A stretch of DNA of 64,000 nucleotides from Paenibacillus apiarius (lineage in GTDB: Bacteria; Bacillota; Bacilli; Paenibacillales; Paenibacillaceae): the NCBI RefSeq assembly GCF_017052585.1, contig NZ_JAFFHZ010000001.1:5704001-5768000 (forward strand), in the 5' to 3' direction. The notes beneath the pieces were generated by a model. That model was not told the DNA's origin. It did no database searches and saw only the letters and a list, made by a program, of their open reading frames with translations. Positions 36,714 through 45,690 of the stretch are shown here, one piece after another. Each line of letters begins with the position of its first letter. Within the stretch, counting starts at the first letter, position 1. Made by a program: the position numbers and the translations under genes.

Positions 36714-37367
36714 CTATGCCGGTTTCTGTGCGCGGTATGAGCGCAATGTCCCAAAAATGGTCGCAAACTGGCCGGTTTGTTGAACCTCTTCAAAACCACT
36801 TTCACGAAATAATTGTGGAAGTATTCCCTTAGCATGATCTTTGGTGGTTTCAAATCCATCAAGTAATTGAATAGGCAAAAACGCGATCCGCATCCAGAGA
36901 TTATGCGGTTTATCAAAATCAATAATATTGATTTGTCCTCCGGGACGTAAGGTGCGAAGCAGCTCCTCTAAGGTTTTCCGCTTCATTTCCAAGGTTAAAT
37001 GATGAAAAAAAAGACTTGAAAAAATATGATCCAGATGCGCATCCGGAAAGGGCAGATCAAGTGACATTCCTTTTTGAAAAGAAATATCCAACTGGTTCTG
37101 TTCTGCTTTCGTTTTAGCAATGGCTAAAACTTCGGGATCTGCATCGAGTCCGATAATTTCCGCTTCCAATTGCGCTTGCTTTATCATCAGCGTTAATGTT
37201 CCTGTTCCGCAGGCTAAGTCCAAAACCCGCTGCCCAGGTCTCAGGTCAGCTTGATGAATCAAATGGCTTTTAAACTTCGCTTCCTTCATTCCCCGTTTTA
37301 GCAAAGGATCGTATATGGGGGTCAACCAATGGAATTTCATCGCCGGAATATACTCTTTTTGCGACAT
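36714..37367 (-). CDS. Class I SAM-dependent methyltransferase, UbiE/MenG-like
   Basis: 217 residues. Motif I VLDLACGTGTLTL near 48-60, motif II with IIGLDADPEVL near 74, motif post-II LPFPDAHLDHIFSSLFFHHL near 108 and TLRPGGQINIIDF near 141 are all present. A cytosolic methyltransferase; the acceptor is unknown. It is close to the menaquinone/ubiquinone methyltransferase shape but shorter and stands alone. Confidence 0.85.
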   Translation of the reverse strand: MSQKEYIPAMKFHWLTPIYDPLLKRGMKEAKFKSHLIHQADLRPGQRVLDLACGTGTLTLMIKQAQLEAEIIGLDADPEVLAIAKTKAEQNQLDISFQKGMSLDLPFPDAHLDHIFSSLFFHHLTLEMKRKTLEELLRTLRPGGQINIIDFDKPHNLWMRIAFLPIQLLDGFETTKDHAKGILPQLFRESGFEEVQQTGQFATIFGTLRSYRAQKPA

Positions 37368-37628
37368 TATTGAACTACCCCTTTACCGCGTAATCGGGAT
37401 GTTATAAAATGCCTTAGCTGTTTTTCTCTTTCTTCATACGCCTCTTTAGTTTTTTAGTTAATTTTATCATAAAAAGGGAATTATGTCCGATTATTTTTAT
37501 AGTGTATTGAAAGCCTAGACCGGTGAAAAGAGTGGGAAGGAGCAGCTTGCTAGAGAACCGGACATCTGCTATATTCTACAATAAATCGTTGTAAAACATA
37601 TGATTCACAATACAAGGAGATGAATGAT

Positions 37629-38219
37629 ATGAAAAAAGTTTGTTTGCTATTACCGAATGGTTTTGAAGCCGTTGAAGCAAGCGTATTTACAGATGTGTTC
37701 GGATGGAATAAAGCTGAAGGCGATGGATCCACAGAGCTCGTTACCGTTGGAACTCGTTCAGAATTAACATGCACCTGGAATTTTACCGTAATACCCGAAA
37801 AGGTCATTTCAGAGGTGACCGTCCAAGAATACGACGCGCTAGCATTACCAGGCGGCTTTGAAGAGGCAGGATTTTACGAGGATGCCTTTCGCCCCGATGT
37901 GCTTGAATTTATCCGAGAATTCGATAGACATGGGAAGAACATTGCATCGATTTGTGTAGGGGCTTTACCGCTTGGCAAAAGCGGCATTCTGCAAGGAAGA
38001 AATGCGACAACCTATAATCTAAATAATCGCCAGCGACAATTACAACTAGAAGCAATGGGAGCCAACGTGATTCCAGATCAGCCCATTGTAATTGACAACA
38101 ATATCATTACTTCTTTTAACCCATCCACCGCTTTCGCTGTAGCCTTTACCCTTCTTGAATCACTTACTTCCACAGAAAATGCAAACCATGTTAAAAAGCT
38201 CATGGGATTCCTCACATAA
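37629..38219 (+). CDS. DJ-1/PfpI family protein
   Basis: 196 residues from ATG 37629 (AAGGAG nine bases upstream; the ATG at 37620 is too close to it). The fold is marked by VCLLLPNGFEAVEASV near the N-terminus, the conserved Glu there, ALPGGFEEAGF near 72 and the nucleophile elbow ASICVGALPLG with Cys near 104. Homologues act as deglycases, chaperones or ThiJ-like proteins; the exact activity is unknown. Monocistronic. Confidence 0.88.
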   Translation: MKKVCLLLPNGFEAVEASVFTDVFGWNKAEGDGSTELVTVGTRSELTCTWNFTVIPEKVISEVTVQEYDALALPGGFEEAGFYEDAFRPDVLEFIREFDRHGKNIASICVGALPLGKSGILQGRNATTYNLNNRQRQLQLEAMGANVIPDQPIVIDNNIITSFNPSTAFAVAFTLLESLTSTENANHVKKLMGFLT

Positions 38220-38325
38220 CTTCAGATGCATGAGAGGACGCATATCGCGGGTGATTTGTGAGAGCGCCATTCGCCATAGCAATCTTTATTATTTGTGAAA
38301 ATCTCCAAACTCAATACTTTTGCAT

Positions 38326-38356
38326 TTGACTTTTCCCTTAGGGGAAGGTGTACAGT
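38326..38356 (+). promoter_or_regulatory. MerR-type promoter with 19-bp spacer
   Basis: TTGACT, a 19-bp spacer holding the dyad TTCCCTTAGGGGAA, and TACAGT. A spacer lengthened to 19 bp with a central dyad is the signature of promoters that MerR-family activators untwist, so autoregulation of the gene at 38426 is likely. Confidence 0.75.
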
Positions 38357-38425
38357 GAAATGGAACAAAGATTGATATGTAAAGCATGTAGTCCGTGTAA
38401 AACTACGAAGAATGGAGGTGACCTC

Positions 38426-39250
38426 TTGCTATCGATTGGAGAATTCTCAAAGATATGCGGAGTATCTACAAAAACGCTTCGATATTATGATGAAATTGGA
38501 TTAATTCATCCTGATGAGATTAATCCTGAAAGCGGTTATCGGTATTATTCCATCCGGCAACTAAAAAAGATGCTCTTTATTAACCGGTTGAAATCTTATC
38601 ATTTTTCTCTGGAAGAAATTAAATCCATTCTGGAATGGGAAGAGGATCAATCCGAAGAGAAGCTTTGTTCCGCCCTGAATCGCAAGAGAAGGGAAATACA
38701 GCAAAAGCTGAATGCTCTTGAACATACTCTCAAACAAATGACTCATGATATTTTAACTTTAGAGAAGGGCATTCCGATGATGTCATACCTCAACAATATA
38801 GAAGTACAACTTGTTGAAACCCAGCCAATGAATATCCTTTATATGCGCCGGATGATGAGTAGCGATGACTATGCTGCAGGATATGGAACGCATTTCAGCA
38901 GGCTGTATGAAAAGATTGCTATTGAAAAACTCACCTTGCTAGGTACGCCAATGACGATTTATCACAGCCCTGAATACAATCCTGCCGGCAATGATACAGA
39001 GTTTGCTATCCCGATAGAGGAGGCTGTAAAGGGAACGAGGGATTTGCCTGGAGGCCTATGTGCGAAGTCTGTTGTAAAGGGTTCATATGCAGAATTGACA
39101 TCGGTATATGCCAAGCTGAGGGAATGGGTAGAACATGAAGGCTATGAATTGGTGAAATCACCATATGAAGTATATGTAACCGACCCTAATCAAGCCACTA
39201 TTCCTGAGGATATGGTTACCGAGGTGTATTTTCCTGTAAAGAAAAAATAG
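38426..39250 (+). CDS. MerR-family regulator with GyrI-like effector domain (BmrR type)
   Basis: 274 residues from TTG 38426, which has TGGAGGTG just upstream; a GTG at 38348 would add 26 non-homologous residues. The N-terminal winged helix reads LSIGEFSKICGVSTKTLRYYDE and YRYYS (residues 2-45), followed by a dimerisation coiled coil (about 75-115). The C-terminal half (125-273) is a GyrI/SOUL-like drug-binding domain ending TEVYFPVKK. BmrR-type proteins activate genes when they bind lipophilic cations. The beta-lactamase-like gene 61 bp downstream is the likely partner. Confidence 0.9.
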   Translation: MLSIGEFSKICGVSTKTLRYYDEIGLIHPDEINPESGYRYYSIRQLKKMLFINRLKSYHFSLEEIKSILEWEEDQSEEKLCSALNRKRREIQQKLNALEHTLKQMTHDILTLEKGIPMMSYLNNIEVQLVETQPMNILYMRRMMSSDDYAAGYGTHFSRLYEKIAIEKLTLLGTPMTIYHSPEYNPAGNDTEFAIPIEEAVKGTRDLPGGLCAKSVVKGSYAELTSVYAKLREWVEHEGYELVKSPYEVYVTDPNQATIPEDMVTEVYFPVKKK

Positions 39251-39311
39251 AAGCAAGACCTGACATTTTCAGTAACGCTCGCTTAAAATACTCTTTTAAA
39301 GAGGTAGCTAT

Positions 39312-40334
39312 ATGAAAAGAAACCACTGGCCAACGACAGAATGGCAAGCCGTAGACCCGGCAACCTTGCGAATAGACTCTGAAAAGCTTTCAGAGCTTGA
39401 ACCTTTGATAAAAGCCGAGTATAGCAATATAAACGGTATTGTTGTTGTGAGAAATGGAGCTATTACCTATGAAAGATATTATAATGGCTATGGCCCGGAT
39501 GATGCGCACCATGTGGCATCTGTAACGAAAAGCATCATATCCGCCCTTATTGGCATTGCCATAGATGCTGGATATATTAAAAATGTAGATCAGAAGGTGC
39601 TGGATTTTTTCCCCGAATATGTACCCGATGCTGCTGATAAGCAGAAACGAGAAATCACCATACGCCATCTTCTCACGATGACGGCTCCTTATCCATTTGA
39701 GGACTGGCACGAACCGCTGGACAAGATCTGTATGCAGCCTGACTGGGTAACGTATACGCTGGATATGCTAGGCCAAAAAGGAAGTATTGGATCTTTTAAG
39801 TATTCCACCGCAGGGGCGCATCTGCTTTCAGCTATCATCACTCGCAGCACAGGACAAAGTGCCCGAGAGTTTGCCAACGAACGCTTATTTAAACCGATCG
39901 GCATGAAAGAAATCCCGGATTATGAAATGAAATCATTTGGGTTTGAGGATTTATTCGGGAAGAATGTGAAAGGGTGGGTAAAAGACCCGAACCGTAACTC
40001 CACAGGCGGATGGGGACTTACGCTAAGTCCTCGTGATATGGCACGTTTTGGTTTGCTATATCTGAATCATGGCATTTGGGACAATAATCAAATTATTTCG
40101 GGGACATGGATTGACGAATCAACAACGATGAACCCCAATAATTACGGTTATCTATGGTGGCTACGCGAAGAGGACGGGGTTTTTGCATACTTAGCACTAG
40201 GCGATGGCGGTAATGTCATTTGTTGCATTCCAGACAAAGACCTGGTCGTAGCCATTGCATCCGAATACATCATGAATCCTCGCGATAGATGGACATTAAT
40301 TAAGGAATGTATTATCCCGGCTGTAATAGACTAA
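39312..40334 (+). CDS. Serine hydrolase, class C beta-lactamase/EstB-like
   Basis: 340 residues with no signal peptide, so cytosolic. The SxxK active site is SVTKS near 72, inside HHVASVTKSIISALIG. The Tyr motif is YSTAGAHLL near 162 (Tyr-Ser-Thr where penicillin-binding relatives have Tyr-x-Asn), and the late GGWGLTLSPRDMARFGLLYLNHG near 235 is typical of the family. Members are esterases, D-aminopeptidases or transpeptidase relatives more often than true beta-lactamases. GAGGTAG precedes the ATG. In an apparent operon with the MerR gene, so induction by a small lipophilic molecule is possible. Its last 29 bases recur at 43569. Confidence 0.85.
   Translation: MKRNHWPTTEWQAVDPATLRIDSEKLSELEPLIKAEYSNINGIVVVRNGAITYERYYNGYGPDDAHHVASVTKSIISALIGIAIDAGYIKNVDQKVLDFFPEYVPDAADKQKREITIRHLLTMTAPYPFEDWHEPLDKICMQPDWVTYTLDMLGQKGSIGSFKYSTAGAHLLSAIITRSTGQSAREFANERLFKPIGMKEIPDYEMKSFGFEDLFGKNVKGWVKDPNRNSTGGWGLTLSPRDMARFGLLYLNHGIWDNNQIISGTWIDESTTMNPNNYGYLWWLREEDGVFAYLALGDGGNVICCIPDKDLVVAIASEYIMNPRDRWTLIKECIIPAVID
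40299..40327 (+). repeat. 29-bp direct repeat, copy 1
   Basis: Identical to 43569-43597. This copy is the 3' end of the serine hydrolase gene, so it is the parent copy. Confidence 0.9.
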
Positions 40335-40424
40335 ACTTAAAAAGCGCACCCGCCCAACGGAAAATAAAAAAACCGTTGCTTTGGCGGTAAAGTATTTGTG
40401 CGCAAAAACAAAATAGAGTAAGCC

Positions 40425-40472
40425 AAACGGCGGTTTTGAATAATCATCAAAGCCGCCGTTTTCTTTTTTTGA
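40425..40472 (+). terminator. Terminator after the MerR/hydrolase unit
   Basis: AAACGGCGG (40425-40433) and CCGCCGTTT (40453-40461) arms, then a T-run. Confidence 0.85.
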
Positions 40473-40498
40473 AAAAGGATTTACGGAGGGTGTATTAA

Positions 40499-40760
40499 GT
40501 GCGCCCCTTTTTAGACGTAAGCGTCAAATAGCCCTCATCTTGAGAACAAGGTGTGGACTATTTGACACTTACATTGAAAGGCAGTCTGAAAGGGCAGAGT
40601 GTGTCGGATAAGGTTAAGTGGCGCTTAGGCGATCCTCGTTTCGTGCGAAGTTTGCGCAGGCCAAGCCGAGAAACCGCTCGGGGCGGTCCCAATGCAAAAA
40701 ACCGGCAGATGCTGGCTTAGTCAGTACTATTTTTCGTATATTGCCTTAAGTACGGTTCGA
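40499..40760 (+). ncRNA. Probable truncated group II intron fragment
   Basis: It opens with GTGCGCC, a usual bacterial group II intron 5' end. The next 200 bases resemble domain I as I remember it (for example GTGTCGGATAAGG near 40600 and CCGCTCGGGGCGGTCCC near 40673). It ends near GTACGGTTC (40750-40758), the 3' strand of domain V. The reverse-transcriptase ORF and most of domains II-V are missing. It lies 27 bases beyond a terminator hairpin, the favoured target of class C introns. Confidence 0.5.
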
Positions 40761-41021
40761 ATCCATGACATGTTTCTAAATAACCCATATTTGCCCGATT
40801 ACACAAAAGAAGCCAGAAGTTCTTTTTAAGTAATTTTCTTCGGAGTTTCTAATCACTATTACTCATACCATGTTAAGTTCAGTTAACGGTATCTATTTAA
40901 TTGGTTTATTTAGTTTTTTCACAACCATTTGACAATGAAGATTAGTGAGCTTAAAATAAACTTAAAATATTTTAATTAAATTTATTTAAGTTTATTTCTC
41001 AAAAAAAAGGGGAAGGGAAAC

Positions 41022-41447
41022 ATGCTAAATAATCTATTAGAAGATTTTTATATGAAACTTACCATGAGTTTTTATAAAAATGCATCTCAAAACGAAACTT
41101 TAGACATAGGAAATATAAGTACTGTAGAAATGTCATGTCTCGAAGTTGTATATTTTCTGAAAAATCCTACCTATAGCGAGCTTGCAGAGTTTCTTAATAT
41201 TTCACAGCCAAACGCAACCTATAGAATAAACAAGTTGATTAAGAAAGGATATCTTACAAAAGTAAACGACAAAAAGGACAGACGTATATATTATCTTCAA
41301 GTAACAGATAAATTTATGGACTACTATTGCCTTAATGATAATTATATGAATAACGTAATAGCAGAATTAGAAAAAAGATGTACTGCAAATGAGATACAAC
41401 AATTTGAAAAGATGCTGAACATTATAACGAAAGACATAATGGAGTGA
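41022..41447 (+). CDS. MarR-family transcriptional regulator
   Basis: 141 residues. A winged helix is visible in TYSELAEFLNISQPNATYRINKLIKKGYLTKVNDKKDRRIYYLQVT (about 53-98), the MarR recognition helix plus wing with its conserved Asp-Arg-Arg. AAGGGGAAGGG precedes the ATG. It overlaps no gene but is followed after six bases by an acetyltransferase, so the two form an operon; the enzyme may be its regulated partner. The pair is clearly AT-rich compared with the flanks and lies between a group II intron fragment and an IS256 element, suggesting horizontal arrival. Confidence 0.85.
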   Translation: MLNNLLEDFYMKLTMSFYKNASQNETLDIGNISTVEMSCLEVVYFLKNPTYSELAEFLNISQPNATYRINKLIKKGYLTKVNDKKDRRIYYLQVTDKFMDYYCLNDNYMNNVIAELEKRCTANEIQQFEKMLNIITKDIME

Positions 41448-41453
41448 TGAGCA

Positions 41454-42101
41454 ATGGAATTGAAATTTAAAAAATATAATAAAAAATATTTAGAGAGTTG
41501 CGCAAATTTAATACGTAGTACATGGCCATTTGAGAAAGAGTTTAATCAACCCAAAAATCCAGAAATCATATATCAATCGTATGTATTATCTTGCGAAATG
41601 TATTCGGAGCACCTTGACTTGATTGTGGATGAACATGATAACGTAAAAGGAATACTATTTGGTAGTATAGAAAATGCAAGTTTCTTTAGCCAAATGAAAT
41701 ATAGAATCAAAGGATTAAAAAACAATTTGAGAATGATGTATTATCTATCATGCGGAGGCTTTGGAAATCGTAGAACAGCCTGGAGAATAAGAAATAAGCA
41801 CAATGAAATAGATACTTTAGGAGAAACGACTGATATACAATTTGACAGCGAAATTAACTTATTTATGGTTAGTCCGGAACTTCGCGGCATGGGGTATGGA
41901 AAAAAATTGATGGACCGCTATTTAGAATTTTGTAAATACAATGAACTTCGTAGTGCGTTCTTATGGACAGATCTTGGATGTTCTTATCATTTTTATGAAA
42001 TATACGGATTCAAACTGTACAAACGATTTTTCCATGGAAGTTTGAGCGAAAGTGATAAAAAACAACCAAATGGGATGATATATTATATAGATATTCAATA
42101 A
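41454..42101 (+). CDS. GNAT family N-acetyltransferase, in operon with marR-like gene
   Basis: 215 residues. The acetyl-CoA loop SPELRGMGYGKKLMDRY (about 142-158) is preceded by the strand INLFMV and followed by FLWTDLGCSYHFYEIYGFKLYKRF, all standard for GNAT enzymes. The middle (80-130) carries a basic insertion not assigned to a subfamily. The substrate is unknown. Very AT-rich. Six bases separate it from the MarR gene, whose GGAGTGATGAG end serves as its ribosome-binding site. Confidence 0.82.
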   Translation: MELKFKKYNKKYLESCANLIRSTWPFEKEFNQPKNPEIIYQSYVLSCEMYSEHLDLIVDEHDNVKGILFGSIENASFFSQMKYRIKGLKNNLRMMYYLSCGGFGNRRTAWRIRNKHNEIDTLGETTDIQFDSEINLFMVSPELRGMGYGKKLMDRYLEFCKYNELRSAFLWTDLGCSYHFYEIYGFKLYKRFFHGSLSESDKKQPNGMIYYIDIQ

Positions 42102-42139
42102 AAATAACAAGTAAAGGCTATGATATCACGAAGATCCCC

Positions 42140-43516
42140 TGGAATAGGAGTCTGTAAAATAGATTGTGTAAACTCCAAAACCTACTAAAATGGAAGTAGA
42201 AGAAAGGTTGTGGAGAACACATGGGACTGTGGACGAAAGAGCAACTGCGAGCATTTATCAAAGAGAATAATCTGGTCACCGCTCAGGATGCGCAAAATGC
42301 CCTGAAAGACCTCTTTGCCGAAACGATCCAGGAAATGCTGGAGGCTGAGATGGACACGCATCTGGGATACGAAAAGCATCAGACCAAGAATAAGGCAACG
42401 ACAAATAGCCGGAATGGCAAAAGCCGTAAAACCATCACGAGCGAATACGGTGAGCAGGAAATCATCGTTCCACGCGATCGTCATAGCGATTTCGATCCGC
42501 TCGTTGTCAAGAAGCACCAATCCAACGTGACGGGGATTGAAGAACAGATTATTGCGCTCTACGCCAAAGGAGTAAGTACGCGAGATATCCAAGACCACCT
42601 AAACAACCTGTACGGAATCGACGTCTCACCGACGCTCATTTCCAACGTGACTAACAAAATCATGCCACTCATTAAGGAGTGGCAGAATCGGCCGCTTCAG
42701 AGCGTGTATGCCGTTGTCTTTCTTGATGCCATTCACTTTAAGGTGAAGCAAGATGGCGCTATTGTCAACAAGGCTGCGTACATGGTCATCGGCATCGATC
42801 TTGACGGTAACAAGGACGTGCTGGGCATGTGGATCGGCGAGAATGAGTCCGCCAAGTTTTGGCTCAGCGTGCTCAATGAGTTGAAGAATCGTGGTGTACA
42901 AGACATTCTGATCACCTGTGTGGACAACCTGACCGGCTTCTCTCAGGCCATCACGGCTTGCTATCCACAGACCGAAATTCAGAAGTGCATCATCCACCAA
43001 ATCCGTAATTCCACGCGCTACGTTTCCTATAAAGACCTCAAGAAGGTAACGGCGGATCTTAAACCGATCTACAAGGCCACAACGGAAGAAGCTGCTCTTG
43101 TTGAGCTCGATCGCTTCGAAGAAATCTGGGGAACAAAGTATCCACTCATCGTTCGTTCCTGGCGTAACAATTGGGCGGAGTTAGCAACCTTCTTCAAGTA
43201 TCCTCCGGAAATTCGAAAGCTTATCTATACCACGAATATGATCGAAAGCTATCATCGTCAGCTGCGCAAAGTAACAAAGGGCAAGAGTATTTTTCCGTCG
43301 GACGAAGCTTTGCTCAAAATGCTCTATCTCTCGACGATGGATGTTGTTCGCAAATGGACGGGGCGTGTACAGAATTGGGGGCAAATGCTGCTCCAGTTCT
43401 CTGTATTCTTTCCAGATCGGGTCGGTCAACATTTACGCTAAGGAGTTAATCCCCCCTCCGAAGGGGAGTTTCTTATAAATGAGTTTACACATATTTCTTG
43501 ACAGACCCTGGAATAG
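42140..43516 (+). mobile_element. Intact IS256-family insertion sequence with 8-bp target duplication
   Basis: The element proper is 42148-43508 (1361 bp). Its ends GAGTCTGT (left) and ACAGACCC (right) are inverted, with similarity over about 26 bp to GTGTAAACTC. The flanking TGGAATAG at 42140-42147 and 43509-43516 is an exact 8-bp target duplication. The transposase is full length, so the insertion looks recent. Confidence 0.93.
42221..43441 (+). CDS. IS256-family transposase (mutator type)
   Basis: 406 residues, full length for the family. DDE catalytic residues: Asp in VVFLDAIHFKV near 167, Asp in CVDNLTGFSQAI near 233, and the Glu of TTNMIESYHRQLRK near 341. The N-terminal EEQIIALYAKGVSTRDIQ and the middle GMWIGENESAKFW are family hallmarks. 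The ATG lies 73 bp inside the left end of the element with AGAAAGG-like sequence upstream. Confidence 0.96.
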   Translation: MGLWTKEQLRAFIKENNLVTAQDAQNALKDLFAETIQEMLEAEMDTHLGYEKHQTKNKATTNSRNGKSRKTITSEYGEQEIIVPRDRHSDFDPLVVKKHQSNVTGIEEQIIALYAKGVSTRDIQDHLNNLYGIDVSPTLISNVTNKIMPLIKEWQNRPLQSVYAVVFLDAIHFKVKQDGAIVNKAAYMVIGIDLDGNKDVLGMWIGENESAKFWLSVLNELKNRGVQDILITCVDNLTGFSQAITACYPQTEIQKCIIHQIRNSTRYVSYKDLKKVTADLKPIYKATTEEAALVELDRFEEIWGTKYPLIVRSWRNNWAELATFFKYPPEIRKLIYTTNMIESYHRQLRKVTKGKSIFPSDEALLKMLYLSTMDVVRKWTGRVQNWGQMLLQFSVFFPDRVGQHLR

Positions 43517-43568
43517 GGGCACGGCAAGAATTTCTTCTTTTTTGAGCCACTCTCTAGATGATAGTTAT

Positions 43569-43597
43569 ATTAAGGAATGTATTATCCCGGCTGTAAT
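43569..43597. repeat. 29-bp direct repeat, copy 2
   Basis: Exact copy of 40299-40327 (the 3' end of the serine hydrolase gene), here fused to the 3' side of a broken XRE-type gene on the other strand. Confidence 0.9.
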
Positions 43598-43953
43598 TTC
43601 ATACCTCGCTGATAACTCTTTAAGATAGTTTTGGTCAAATAGTAGAGCCTCTTTCTTCAGTATTTTATATCGATTATCTTCTTCTATCGATAACGCCGTC
43701 ACAATAGTTCCCATTCCGAGCAGAGCAATGATAAGGATAAGGAATGTATAAATTGCTGGATCCTGTTTAAAAATTAAGTATGGTACAGTGGCTAATATAA
43801 GCAGGCTAAATCCTAAAGCAACATATTTAGATGTTTTACGTTCATGCTTCCTATTTACTAACAGCTTGCCTTGTGGTGTTTAATTTTTAAGCCAAAGCTT
43901 CTTGAGAAAGGCCTTTTTTTTCTTAATTTTAAAAGTTTTTCACTAAATGCCAT
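43598..43953 (-). pseudogene. XRE-family regulator with membrane tail, broken
   Basis: From the ATG at 43953 (AAGGAGGT upstream) the frame starts MAFSEKLLKLRKK, then must shift one base to read KGLSQEALA, stop, KLNTTRQAVSK, stop: the standard helix-turn-helix of an XRE regulator with two nonsense codons. The C-terminal part reads as two membrane helices (KYVALGFSLLILATVPYLIF, then FLILIIALLGMGTIVTA) and a charged tail up to ELSARYEI, where it runs into the 29-bp repeat. Not functional as it stands. Confidence 0.8.
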
Positions 43954-44193
43954 ATGTATGACCTCCTTTGTTTTTTATAACTAAATTGTATGATAACATT
44001 GCTCTCTATACCATCTTATGACACATGCATTTTGTCAAGCATAGGCAGCCAAAATTGTGTCGTAGTCTAGTTTTTAGATAAACGATGATTTGATAATTGC
44101 TTTAACAGAAATTAATTGAATTAAATTGTTCATGTTATGCTTTCATGCAGGTTCGCTATAATGGATACAGAGAGTTAGGAAAGGAATGTAATC

Positions 44194-45321
44194 ATGAAGA
44201 AAGTCATCGTAGTCGGAGCAGGAATTCTTGGGGCATCGACAGCATACCAGTTAGCCAAAATGGGGGCAGATGTCCTTATTGTAGACCGCAAAGATCAAGG
44301 ACAGGCTACGGATGCCGCTGCCGGCATTATCTGCCCTTGGCTATCACAGCGACGCAACCAAGCCTGGTACCAGTTAGCAAAGGCCGGCGCACACTTTTAT
44401 CCTGGGTTAATTCATGAACTCAAAAGCGAGGGTGAAGCAGAAACAGGCTATGCTCAAGTCGGGGCTCTATGTATTCATAATGATTTGGAGAAAATCAGAA
44501 AGATGGAGGAGCGAGCACACGTACGAAAAGCGGATGCACCGGAAATCGGTGAGATTACCCAGCTTAATGAAACGGAAACCCATGAGCGGTTTCCTCTGCT
44601 AGCAGAAGGTTATCATTCCGTTCATATCAGCGGTGCCGCTCGGGTAGATGGTCGTGCGCTGCGTGATGCGTTGCTCCGATCAGCACAAAGAAACGGGGCT
44701 GTCTTGATCCATGGGGATGCCGCGCTTCAATATGAGTCGAACCGTGTAACCGGAGTAGCTGTCGGCGTAAAAAGCTTCTCGTCTGAACTCGTGGTTGTTT
44801 GTGCAGGGGCGTGGGCAAATCCACTCCTTCAGCCTTTAGGCCTTCACTTTAAGGTAAGCTATCAAAAAGCACAAATTATGCATTTACAGGTTCCTGATCA
44901 ACATGACATTGGCACCTGGCCTTTAATTGTGCCGCCTTCTGATCAATATATGCTCACTTTTGGTCATCAAAAGATCGTGATAGGGGCAACTCATGAAAAT
45001 GAGATCGAAGGCTACGATACGAGAGTAACAGCAGGCGGAATACAGGAAATTCTGAATAAAGGGCTAACCTTGGCACCAAAATTAGCAAACAGCACGTTAC
45101 AGGAGATCAGAGTCGGTTTCCGTCCGTTTACACCCGGTTTTATTCCAGTGATCGGCGCTCTCCCTGGCTGGGATGGTCTTATAACGGCAAATGGACTGGG
45201 ATCATCCGGATTGACGGTAGGACCCTATCTCGGCAGCCAACTGGCAAAATTGGCACTCGAAATGGAACTGGACATCGATCTAAATGATTATGATATTCAA
45301 AAAGCAATGGATGAAAGCTGA
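44194..45321 (+). CDS. FAD-dependent oxidoreductase (DAO / glycine oxidase-like)
   Basis: 375 residues. The N-terminal dinucleotide-binding motif VVGAGILGASTAYQLAK (6-22) and the acidic end of the second strand (DRKDQGQATDAAAGII) bind FAD. The C-terminal RVGFRPFTPGFIPVIGALPGWDGL and NGLGSSGLTVGP (near 308-345) close the D-amino-acid-oxidase fold. Members oxidise D-amino acids, glycine or sarcosine; the exact substrate is open. GGAAAGGAATG precedes the ATG. Its own terminator follows at 45350. Confidence 0.88.
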   Translation: MKKVIVVGAGILGASTAYQLAKMGADVLIVDRKDQGQATDAAAGIICPWLSQRRNQAWYQLAKAGAHFYPGLIHELKSEGEAETGYAQVGALCIHNDLEKIRKMEERAHVRKADAPEIGEITQLNETETHERFPLLAEGYHSVHISGAARVDGRALRDALLRSAQRNGAVLIHGDAALQYESNRVTGVAVGVKSFSSELVVVCAGAWANPLLQPLGLHFKVSYQKAQIMHLQVPDQHDIGTWPLIVPPSDQYMLTFGHQKIVIGATHENEIEGYDTRVTAGGIQEILNKGLTLAPKLANSTLQEIRVGFRPFTPGFIPVIGALPGWDGLITANGLGSSGLTVGPYLGSQLAKLALEMELDIDLNDYDIQKAMDES

Positions 45322-45349
45322 TCAAATAGGTTCATCTTTTGAACAGATT

Positions 45350-45390
45350 CGCCGCTAACTTCCTAACTTGGGAGCATAGCGGCGTTTTTG
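45350..45390 (+). terminator. Terminator after the FAD oxidoreductase gene
   Basis: CGCCGCTA and TAGCGGCG arms followed by TTTTTG. Confidence 0.85.
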
Positions 45391-45407
45391 CCGCTCTTCG
45401 GTCATGA

Positions 45408-45690
45408 TCATTTTTCACCATTAACGAGCAGCGAAATTTGCTTTGCCATGTAATGAGGGCTGTATGGCGTTTTTTCTTTTAACCACCAGGTTACAATCCC
45501 CAATGTTGATGAGGCTATGACCTCATTCAACACATGAAATGGCCGCCCCTTTGATTTTCTTTCCTCTCCCCATATCGTGATGATATCCAGCAGCATGCCG
45601 AATATCCGTTCATAGAACGCTTGATTCTTGAGCATCACCGTGTATAACCCGGCATTCTGGTAAAAGTGTTCAAGAAACGAAGTGAGATCC
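45408..45690 (-). pseudogene. TetR-family regulator, C-terminal fragment
   Basis: Reads from about 45690 leftward: SYRDLTSFLEHFYQNAGLY, then IFGMLLDII and GIVTWWLKEKTPYSPHYMAKQI. This is the C-terminal domain of DhaS/YhgD-type TetR proteins. The DNA-binding half is missing: to the right the sequence switches to an MFS gene on the opposite strand. Confidence 0.75.
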
